Assembly (NCBI GenBank): GCA_009731375.1
Contig: BJOX01000224.1
Location: 570,894 to 634,893, forward strand
Direction: 5' to 3'
Length of the DNA: 64,000 nt
Source: Paulinella micropora
Taxonomy: Eukaryota; Cercozoa; Imbricatea; Euglyphida
The translations under genes were made by a program, and so were the position numbers. This document shows positions 34,555 to 43,802 of this stretch, one piece after another. The notes below the pieces were generated by a model. It had not been told where the DNA came from. It ran no database searches and worked only from the letters and a program-made list of their open reading frames with translations. The first letter of the stretch is position 1, and the number at the start of each line of letters is the position of its first letter.

Positions 34555-35382
34555 ATGTCTTTTACGATCTCCAACTTAGAAGACGAAAAGCGCACCCGCA
34601 AAAATTTCCTCCTTAGTGTCTCCTCAAGTGATAAAACAGAATCAAAATCCGCTTCTACTCACAATGGCCGTTTCGTTGTTGATCTCCCAGCAACTGGTCG
34701 TAATATTGATATAATCAGTGCTTATGTCGTAAAGAGTATCTCTATCCCAAATGTTTTCCCAAACATACCGAGTTATGCCAACACTCTCACATTGATTAAA
34801 ACAACTGGATCTGCTACAAAAACGGCAATCGTAACAGAAAATCAATACACCATTGATACGTTTATTACCGCCCTTCAAACTGCGGTCAATTCAGCAATTA
34901 CCCCTAACTCCGTAGTTATAACTTTGAACTCCGTTAATAAATTAAATTTCGCTTTCACTGGTGATACGTATGCTTTTGATTATGATAATAGCACGATTAG
35001 AGACAAGATAGGACTAACTGCCGATATTTCGGCGGCGGCGAGTAGTACCATGCNNNNNNNNNNCGCGGCGAGTAGCACGATGCAATCCATAGTCAATCTA
35101 ATTGGTGAAACGGCCGTTTATGTTCATAGTCGTGCTTTAAATCAATCTGGTTTAGTTGAAGCAAATGGTAATTTCTCTGTCGTTGGTAAATGCAATTTAG
35201 ATAAGCCCTATGGAGTCCAATGTTATTTTGAGAGTTCTAATGATGTTGCAGATTACGTCCCATTCAATACCACCAAGAGCTTAAGGTCTATTGATATCGT
35301 CATTAGAAATACGCAAGGTGAAGTTTTGGAGGTTCCGGTCAATTTTGAAGTTTCAATTCTCCTAAAGGCGTATCATGCGTAA
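34555..35382 (+). CDS. Minor capsid (penton-like) protein
   Basis: About 275 residues from the ATG at 34555, which follows TTTATAATATAG. The protein has NGRFVVDLPATGRNIDIISA, SISIPNVFPNIPSYANTLTL, GETAVYVHSRALNQSGLVEA and CYFESSNDVADYVPF. The Y-V-H-S strand followed by a G-V-x-C-Y-F-E segment is like penton proteins of Polinton-like viruses and virophages. A 10-N gap at 35054-35063 has duplicated GCGGCGAGTAG flanks. Adjacent to the major capsid gene. Confidence 0.6.
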   Translation: MSFTISNLEDEKRTRKNFLLSVSSSDKTESKSASTHNGRFVVDLPATGRNIDIISAYVVKSISIPNVFPNIPSYANTLTLIKTTGSATKTAIVTENQYTIDTFITALQTAVNSAITPNSVVITLNSVNKLNFAFTGDTYAFDYDNSTIRDKIGLTADISAAASSTMXXXXAASSTMQSIVNLIGETAVYVHSRALNQSGLVEANGNFSVVGKCNLDKPYGVQCYFESSNDVADYVPFNTTKSLRSIDIVIRNTQGEVLEVPVNFEVSILLKAYHA

Positions 35383-35409
35383 TACAAAAAAGAAAAACTA
35401 TAAAATATA

Positions 35410-35637
35410 ATGACATTCATAGAAAATTTAGATATACTATTTACATTGATACAAAACATCAACTTACGACGACAACAACAACATAAAACATTAATCCCAT
35501 GTGGTGCCAATATTGATCAGTTTTACAAATATTTGAAGAGAAATCACGCACAACTAACCGAAGAATTGATTAAGGATAAAGATTTTGAATACATAAAAAA
35601 AATGTCAATAGAAATAGAAAAAAAAATTGATAAATAA
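35410..35637 (+). CDS. Small hypothetical protein
   Basis: 75 residues, charged and helical (LDILFTLIQNINLRRQQQH, later KKMSIEIEKKIDK). CTATAAAATATA directly precedes the ATG, supporting expression. It follows the penton gene by 27 nt. No function suggested. Confidence 0.45.
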   Translation: MTFIENLDILFTLIQNINLRRQQQHKTLIPCGANIDQFYKYLKRNHAQLTEELIKDKDFEYIKKMSIEIEKKIDK

Positions 35638-35704
35638 GATAAGATAAGTATTTTTTTTTTGTTTAAACTATTTAAACAAATGATACATAAAAAGATATAA
35701 AACG

Positions 35705-36334
35705 ATGCCAGATTATAAACAAGCCAAAATATATAGTATCAGATCGCATCAAACGAATGAAGTATATATTGGTTCATCTACTCAACCTTTATATAAGCGA
35801 TTATATGCACACAAAAAAGACTACGAAGAATGGATGAAAGGTGAATATCATTATACTTCTTCTTATGAAATAGTTAAGTATGATGATGTTTTTGTTGAAT
35901 TGGTTGAAGATTGCCCATGTGAAAATAGGGAACAATTAAGCAGATGAGAGGGCGAGGTAATAAGATCCACAGAAAATTGTGTGAATAAGCGAATAGAAGG
36001 TAGAACTCTTAAAGAATATTACGAAGATAATAAAAAATATCTTTTACAAAAAGCAAAAGAATACAGAACCCAAAACAAGGAACAAGTAGCACAAGTATGT
36101 AAAAAATGGAATGAAGACAACAAAGAACATGTAGCACAAAGAAGAAAAAAATATAGAGAAGCAAATGCTCATAAACTCTTTCAACAAAAAAAGGAATATT
36201 ATGAAAAAAATAGAGATATAATAATTAAATATAAAAAGCAATACAGAGAGAATAATAGAAAAATAGTAAATAGAATTAGCATATTAAGTTATCACAAAAA
36301 AAATCCAATTGGTTTAGCCACATTTGGTCTGTAA
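35705..36334 (+). pseudogene. GIY-YIG endonuclease with Lys/Asn-rich tail, in-frame TGA
   Basis: The nuclease core has AKIYSIRSHQTNEVYIGSS (the two-part GIY-YIG motif), LYKRLYAHKKDY (catalytic Arg region) and ending LVEDCPCENREQLSR. A TGA at 35945-35947 interrupts the frame; the same frame then continues EGEVIRSTENCVNKRIEGR, the conserved E-x-x-x-I-R end of the core. Next come about 100 residues of Tyr/Lys/Asn repeats related to the TIR-encoded protein. Such enzymes nick or cut DNA and often act as homing nucleases in large DNA viruses. The stop suggests decay. Confidence 0.8.
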
Positions 36335-36380
36335 AATATAAAGGAAGCCTTTTTTGTTTTAGAAGCCTTCCTGTGTGTGT

Positions 36381-37586
36381 TTAGATGATGTCTTCAATCC
36401 AATTGAGACTTGCGTAAATGCTCGCCGTTCCACCGCTTGCATTTTGTGCGGATACGGTAAATGTTTTACTTGGTCCTATCTTGATGTTATATTGAGACAA
36501 ATCAATGTATATTGATGAACCACCAGATAATACATATGTAAATATTACACTTCCGCCCGTTCTTGTAGTTCCTGCTGTATCTACTTCAGCCAATGATGTG
36601 GTAGTATCGTAATTTGAATAAGAAGGTGTTCCTCCCAATGTGGTATTAAGAATAATTCTCGCGATACATGTTTTAGTATCAGAATTGCTAATACATAAAT
36701 TCTCAAAGTAGATTATGTTATAGTTTGTTTTGCTATTGAATGTGGCGCGGTTTCTGATGGTAAATATGGCATTTTCAGTTGCTCCTATAGTTTTAACATT
36801 GTCATATGAGTTCGTTATAGCAATAGTCCGATCAATATTCCCTTCAACTGCCAAAAACATACTCGCCGATTTCATTACAACGGATTGAAGGCTTGATGAA
36901 TACGCCTTCGCATAAACAGCAAACGCCGCCTGATCCAATGATGGAGTGGTAGCAGTGCTCGCGTATTGTATTGCGTGGATTGTTTCCATTCGGCCAGTTC
37001 GTGGATTTTCAACTTTGAATGTAATCTGACCGCCACCCAGATATTGGACGACTATTTCAAACACATTCAATTTAGTAAAATCAAGTGTTGGAAAGTTTCC
37101 AGTATTATTACATTTATCAACATTCCAAGCATATTGACTGACCACATTTTCAACACTTCCCGCCGTTCTCACAACGGACATTCCCGAGTTTGATTGTCTA
37201 AAACATAAATTGTCTGCTGGTGTGCCTATGCCAATATCGCAATTAAAAGTGGTCGCGGTGGTAGATGAAGGAAACAATGCGGAAAATCTAGCAACTAACC
37301 CCATACCACTTCTATATTTTGCTCGTTCAATGGTCGTGATCTGTGCGGTTGAATTACCTGAGGCCGATGTAGTCAAAACCGCCATTGAATTAGCAGACGA
37401 TACTACCCCGCCGTTTGTTTCTGTTTTGTCAAAGAAACGAGTATTTATACCATATGTAAATACATTTTGTAATACTGGAGACAAAGTGGCCGTTCGTAAT
37501 TCTCCGAAGGCCGTTGTAGGTAAAGCATCTTTTATCATGTTGCCCGTTGATGACGATGTATCTGTGCTTTGACAAAACAAATTCAT
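36381..37586 (-). CDS. Large beta-rich putative fibre/knob protein
   Basis: About 400 residues from the ATG at 37584-37586 (MNLFCQSTDTSSSTGN). TAFGELRTATLSPVLQNVF near the start resembles the DAFGRLR-type N-terminal motif of phage structural proteins, and YRSGMGLVARFSALF and GTPADNLCFRQSNSGMSVV follow the same family style. The C-terminal half is Thr/Ser/Gly-rich beta sequence. It is probably a second virion appendage or receptor-binding protein. It is divergent from the small ORF at 37611 across a shared TATA-rich spacer. Confidence 0.5.
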   Translation of the reverse strand: MNLFCQSTDTSSSTGNMIKDALPTTAFGELRTATLSPVLQNVFTYGINTRFFDKTETNGGVVSSANSMAVLTTSASGNSTAQITTIERAKYRSGMGLVARFSALFPSSTTATTFNCDIGIGTPADNLCFRQSNSGMSVVRTAGSVENVVSQYAWNVDKCNNTGNFPTLDFTKLNVFEIVVQYLGGGQITFKVENPRTGRMETIHAIQYASTATTPSLDQAAFAVYAKAYSSSLQSVVMKSASMFLAVEGNIDRTIAITNSYDNVKTIGATENAIFTIRNRATFNSKTNYNIIYFENLCISNSDTKTCIARIILNTTLGGTPSYSNYDTTTSLAEVDTAGTTRTGGSVIFTYVLSGGSSIYIDLSQYNIKIGPSKTFTVSAQNASGGTASIYASLNWIEDII

Positions 37587-37610
37587 GTTATATTTTGTAT
37601 AATATAAAAC

Positions 37611-37763
37611 ATGCCAATAATAATACGCGATTTGCCGAGTGATATAGTTGGACATATAAGAACATTTGTTTATTCAGAGATGTCCCAGCAGGATTATAAT
37701 TTTTTTTTTGTAATATATGTGGCTTGTCTCGCACATTCCAGTCGCTCCTATTATAGCAGTTGA
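37611..37763 (+). CDS. Short F-box-like ORF, possibly truncated
   Basis: 50 residues starting at the ATG right after TATAATATAAAAC. The N-terminus IIIRDLPSDIVGHIRTFVY matches the LP-x-D-(I/V)-x-x-x-(I/L) core of F-box motifs, which recruit SCF ubiquitin ligases. A T run near 37702-37711 may have shifted the frame and cut off a longer protein. A minus-strand frame of 105 codons overlaps it (37588-37902) and has equal formal claim; I prefer the plus strand because of the promoter motif. Confidence 0.3.
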   Translation: MPIIIRDLPSDIVGHIRTFVYSEMSQQDYNFFFVIYVACLAHSSRSYYSS

Positions 37764-37870
37764 TATTGATAATGTAGATGGTATTGAGTTTTTCACAATC
37801 TGTTCCATTAATTGCTACAGACACGAGTCTAATATTAGAGCAAGATACCACGAACCGCCATTGATTGTGG

Positions 37871-39187
37871 TTAAGTATTAGCATTCTTTTTAATTCTAGC
37901 ACTTCGTCTTACTAGTGCTTTTACTTCCTCTGTCGCGGTTTCTTCTTGTGGTGCTTCTTTCTTCTCTTTGATAAAGTTATTAACAATAACGGCTCCAATC
38001 TTGCTTAATTGTCGTAGTTTAGTATTTGTAATATTTGGATTATCGTTGTAAATCTGCTCAAGCAATTTATATTTATCCTCTCTGCTTGCTTTTTTTCCTA
38101 ATGATTGGTATTTGCTTTCTGCCGTGTCGTTTTCGCTTTCCGTTTCATTAATATTGTTTAAATTCAAACATAAATCTATCTTTCTTCTTAACTCCTCTAA
38201 TTCTGTTTTAATTCCTTCTGCCTTAATTTCTTCGGGGTCGGCCACATTGACCCATGAATAACTAAAACTAGTAAGCATATCACCATGACCAAGAACATTT
38301 GAAACCCATGTATTAAAATTCTCTATTTTCGGATTGGCAAAATTACTATATGACAAACTAGCATAAAGTTTCCGCAACATACTACTTTTCTGTGTGTATT
38401 CCGAAAGCCAAGGAAAGATTTTAATAATCCTTTTGTTTAGTTCATTGTTCTTTTGCTTATCAAGCACACCCTCTTTGTTGATGATAACCGCTTTCTTTTT
38501 CTTGAAGTGGTTCCTTATTGAATTTACTTGTTCTATTACGAATTCAGGAGTAAAAAGGACGACAGGTCTCTCAGTCCAATTCTTTTCTTGTCCTTCCCTC
38601 TTTTTTGCTAAATTATTTACCCTCAACCAAGAAGGCTTATCTGGTATTAATTCATAAGTGTTTTTATCAAATATTTCCACGGGCCTTGCTCCAATTGCTA
38701 TCATTAAAGCGAGTAGTTTAAGATAAGGGTCATTACTTAGTATCATATCATTCATTTTAGCCATTACATCACGAACATCAATTTGTATTTTTTGTTCATT
38801 TTTTGCTTTGACATCTTTCTTATATCCTTCTACAATATCAATCCGCTCGTCTTCATTCAGATTAAAATACTTATCAAGTTTGCTCATTTCATATACCTTT
38901 TCACTTTGATAAGGCTCTATTGCTTTTTTTCTTACTTCAGAAAGTCTTTGCCTTCTACTATTCAAATTAGGATACACGATAGCATATTTTGGATATATGA
39001 CTTTTAATGCTTCAAGTGCCTCTTCATCACTCGTTGGTGTGCTAAATAGCGATATAATAGCATTATGAAAGGCAATACTTGGTTTCAACTCACTATCGTA
39101 GAAGTTGGACACAACATCATAAATTTTATTTTCTGTAGTAGCAACTCTTAATTGTCTAACAAATTTCCTGTCCTCTTCGCTCCACAT
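37871..39187 (-). CDS. Tyrosine recombinase resembling telomere resolvases (protelomerases)
   Basis: 438 residues, intact. Catalytic-type residues appear in order: Arg168 in IGARPVEIF, Lys195/196 in LAKKREG, Arg272 in MLRKLYASLSY, His301 in VLGHGDM and Tyr310 in SFSYSWV (His to Tyr spacing 9). The second Arg lies in R-K-x-Y-A rather than the usual H-x-x-R-H box, and the Lys hairpin is long; both fit telomere resolvases better than Xer/lambda-type integrases, although the assignment is by eye. A C-terminal helix-turn-helix-like segment (NITNTKLRQLSKIGAVIV) follows. It could integrate the genome, resolve hairpin telomeres from the terminal palindromes, or both. Confidence 0.7.
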   Translation of the reverse strand: MWSEEDRKFVRQLRVATTENKIYDVVSNFYDSELKPSIAFHNAIISLFSTPTSDEEALEALKVIYPKYAIVYPNLNSRRQRLSEVRKKAIEPYQSEKVYEMSKLDKYFNLNEDERIDIVEGYKKDVKAKNEQKIQIDVRDVMAKMNDMILSNDPYLKLLALMIAIGARPVEIFDKNTYELIPDKPSWLRVNNLAKKREGQEKNWTERPVVLFTPEFVIEQVNSIRNHFKKKKAVIINKEGVLDKQKNNELNKRIIKIFPWLSEYTQKSSMLRKLYASLSYSNFANPKIENFNTWVSNVLGHGDMLTSFSYSWVNVADPEEIKAEGIKTELEELRRKIDLCLNLNNINETESENDTAESKYQSLGKKASREDKYKLLEQIYNDNPNITNTKLRQLSKIGAVIVNNFIKEKKEAPQEETATEEVKALVRRSARIKKNANT

Positions 39188-39219
39188 CCTCAGTGTATAT
39201 TAGACAGGTTTATATTTTT

Positions 39220-39955
39220 TTATATTAAATTACGTTCTTCAATTCTTTTTTTTGCTGTTTCAAATATGTCTTTATCTTTCTCAATGCCTATAAATCGCCT
39301 TTTAGTATTCATACAAGCCTGTTGTCCCGCTTCCCATCGTAAAGTCTACCACTAAGTCGCCTTCGTTTGAATATGATTTAATTAACCACTCACATAAATC
39401 AACTGGTTTTTGTGTTGGATGTAGTGATTTTTGCGGATTGTTAAATTTTAAGATTGAATGAGGAAAGCGGTCGCCTTTATTGTCTATTGGTTCTCCTATA
39501 TATTTATATCCTTTTTCGTAAAAGTATCCCGCATTATCTCTTACCTTTGTCTTATATGGTTTTCCTTCTGTCTTCTGCGGGTTGTATGTTAATTTTTCTC
39601 CCTTCGGTCTGCTCGGCTCAGCAAATACATATATCATTTCGTGTTTTCTTAGTGGCCTTTTATTAGCATGTAAGAAACCGACTTTTTTACTTTTTTCCTA
39701 TATGAGGTCATACTTAAACCACTTCTCATTAGATTGAATTAGTTTGTAGCCAAAGTTAGTAGTTGTAAAGAAAATATATATACAATTCCGCTTACATACT
39801 TTTTTTAGTTCCTGCCACATTTGCTTTAAGTCTATAATAGAGTCCCACTCGCAACGAGTTTGCCCATATGGTAAATCAACCACAACCAAATTAACTTTTT
39901 CGTCTATTTTTGGTATCTGGTCCAGACAATCCGCATTGAAAAGTTTTATATCCAT
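39220..39955 (-). pseudogene. DNA N6-adenine methyltransferase, broken
   Basis: The N-terminal part begins MDIKLFNADCLDQIP and carries the catalytic DLPYGQT (DPPY class). After a TAG at 39698-39700 the same frame continues with KKVGFLHANKRPLRKHEMIY. The end has HPTQKPVDLCEWLIKSYS and DFTMGSGTTG, the SAM-binding FxGxGxT-type motif, so the order is that of N4/N6 methyltransferases with the catalytic motif first. Near 39300 the frame changes; RRFIGIEKDKDIF then completes the fold to 39220. The stop and frameshift suggest loss of function in this copy. It would modify viral or host DNA. Confidence 0.85.
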
Positions 39956-40400
39956 TATATAAAACGAAAGATATAAATAGCCATTACTCCAGATATGTCC
40001 CTAAATGTTGTTAAAAACGACTTGGACAGTTGTTGTCAATAGTAGCAGTGTGAGAGAGAATATTTTTGTTTGTATTAATGAAGGCCAAGGTGTCCGAGGC
40101 CAACCCCCCCCCCCCGCCCGAAATTTTTTAAGGTGTCCCATAAAAAAAAGGGGAGAGGAGGAAAAGTTTACTCAGGATTAATAAAACCTTGGACAGGTTG
40201 GACAAGTTAAAATTTAGTTAATAGAAAGAAGAATAATATAATAAATATTGAAATTTAATAACTAAAAAGTGTCCAACCCTTAAGGGGGATACACGGACAC
40301 GGCCAACCATGGGGTTGGACACATATAAATAAGATTATTTTCCTCTCACCTGCTCTTATATTCAATCACTGAATTATGTATTAAGGGGGAACTATATATT

Positions 40401-40678
40401 ATGTATAAGGGGGAACTATATCTAAAACCAACAATGCCAACCGTGTCCGAACAATACGCAAACAAACAAAAGTATATATCACAAAAATATGGAGATAGTT
40501 TCGCATTTTTGAGAATGCAAAGATACAGAAGGGAATATTACGAGAAGAATAAAGATAAGATAAGGGAATATCAAAAAAAGTATAAAGAAAAGAAGAAAGA
40601 AGAATTACAACAAAAAAAGAAGCAGTATAGACTAGAAAATAAGGACAAGATAAAGGAATACAATAAAGCATACCATGA
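40401..40678 (+). CDS. Second copy of the TIR Lys-rich protein, cut by an N gap
   Basis: The first about 92 codons are identical in translation to the start of the ORF at 17378-17863, in the opposite orientation as expected for inverted repeats. The remainder lies in the unsequenced gap. Confidence 0.6.
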
Positions 40679-41265
40679 NNNNNNNNNNNNNNNNNNNNNN
40701 NNNNNNNNNNNNNNNNNNNNNNNNNNNNNNNNNNNNNNNNNNNNNNNNNNNNNNNNNNNNNNNNNNNNNNNNNNNNNNNNNNNNNNNNNNNNNNNNNNNN
40801 NNNNNNNNNNNNNNNNNNNNNNNNNNNNNNNNNNNNNNNNNNNNNNNNNNNNNNNNNNNNNNNNNNNNNNNNNNNNNNNNNNNNNNNNNNNNNNNNNNNN
40901 NNNNNNNNNNNNNNNNNNNNNNNNNNNNNNNNNNNNNNNNNNNNNNNNNNNNNNNNNNNNNNNNNNNNNNNNNNNNNNNNNNNNNNNNNNNNNNNNNNNN
41001 NNNNNNNNNNNNNNNNNNNNNNNNNNNNNNNNNNNNNNNNNNNNNNNNNNNNNNNNNNNNNNNNNNNNNNNNNNNNNNNNNNNNNNNNNNNNNNNNNNNN
41101 NNNNNNNNNNNNNNNNNNNNNNNNNNNNNNNNNNNNNNNNNNNNNNNNNNNNNNNNNNNNNNNNNNNNNNNNNNNNNNNNNNNNNNNNNNNNNNNNNNNN
41201 NNNNNNNNNNNNNNNNNNNNNNNNNNNNNNNNNNNNNNNNNNNNNNNNNNNNNNNNNNNNNNNNN

Positions 41266-41660
41266 TTATGTGTGGCGGACCTGTCTATTCGTATATCAAA
41301 TACAAGCACTAAAAACACATAAAACACACACAGGAAGACAGAAAACAAACCTTTGTTTTACAAAAACACACATTTCTTTAACAACTAATTCAACAAACAA
41401 AGCACACTAAGAGAGATTTAGACGAAAGAACAACAAAATCATATTTTTATTTCATAAAAATATATATTAAACTTCGTTTAAATATGATTTTGTTGTTATT
41501 TCGTCTAAATCTCTCTTAGTGTGCTTTGTTTGTTGAATTAGTTGTTAAAGAAATGTGTGTTTTTGTAAAACAAAGGTTTGTTTTCTGTCTTCCTGTGTGT
41601 GTTTTATGTGTTTTTAGTGCTTGTATTTGATATACGAATAGACAGGTCCGCCACACATAA
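41266..41660. repeat. 395-bp terminal palindrome (putative hairpin telomere), right
   Basis: Arms 41266-41444 and 41482-41660 pair with about one mismatch around a 37-bp spacer. The palindrome has the same length as the left one. The spacer reads in the same plus-strand orientation as at the left end (ending AAACTTCGTTTA), although the surrounding TIRs are inverted. Its inner side abuts the N gap. Confidence 0.85.
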
Positions 41661-43340
<1,680 letters not shown>

Positions 43341-43483
43341 TATAAGGGTGTGTGATAGAATACTATGTATGTATGTATGAATGCATTCTGCATTGAAATT
43401 TGTTATTCTCTTCCGTCAAATTTGATGCAGGTACTGGATGTCACAAGTTACTGGGAAGAAAAGAGCGTCGCAGGGTCTTTGCA

Positions 43484-43771
43484 ATGCCCCCCTGCTTGAA
43501 ATGCAAAAACAAGCGACGCATGTCTTACTCCGCTATGTAAGCAGACTTGCCCTTGTTAATTGTTACTGTCTGTAACTTGTGTTGTGTATTTGTTTCATAG
43601 GCGGAGGCATGTGAAGAAGCACGGTGTTTTTATTCAAAGCTCTCCGCACAAGCAGAAGAGGAAAACTGGTTCCGTGCAGCGCCAGTTGCCGTACAAGCCT
43701 AAACGGCGCCGCATGTTTTCTGTACCTAAACCAGGAGCAGACGATTCAGGGGGAAGTGATCAGGGAGACGC

Positions 43772-43802
<31 letters not shown>

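Larger units (their letters stand above)
16548..41660. mobile_element. Endogenous Polinton-like virus (PLV), about 25 kb
   Basis: An AT-rich, intron-free, densely coding segment is bounded by about 1.7-kb terminal inverted repeats and embedded in a host satellite. It encodes the PLV/virophage morphogenetic set (major capsid, penton-like minor capsid, packaging ATPase) plus a primase-SF3 helicase, tyrosine recombinase, adenine methyltransferase, GIY-YIG nuclease and several large beta-rich fibre candidates. No family-B polymerase, retroviral-type integrase or capsid cysteine protease was found, which argues against a classical Polinton/Maverick and against a mavirus-type virophage. Length fits PLVs. 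Several genes are broken, so the copy may be inactive. Confidence 0.85.
39974..41660 (-). repeat. Right terminal inverted repeat of the virus, with a 587-N gap
   Basis: This is the inverted partner of 16548-18288. The inner 39974-40678 and outer 41266-41660 parts are present; 40679-41265 is an N gap that would hold the tandem repeat and the rest of the Lys-rich ORF. The copy is 54 bp shorter than the left one, so the gap size is probably an estimate. Confidence 0.9.

Noticed and set aside
31062-36334. Alternative genetic code (TGA read as Trp) in the virus
   Set aside because: TGA apparently ends the ORFs at 22447 and 17378 normally, another broken gene uses TAG, and the GIY-YIG stop falls where Arg is more likely than Trp. 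Nonsense mutation or sequence error is simpler.
37588-37902. Minus-strand 105-codon ORF overlapping the recombinase end
   Set aside because: It overlaps another gene and a plus-strand ORF with a better promoter context. Kept only as an alternative in that entry.
16548-41660. Classical Polinton/Maverick or mavirus-type virophage
   Set aside because: No family-B polymerase, rve integrase or capsid cysteine protease was found. The primase-helicase plus tyrosine recombinase set fits PLVs better.
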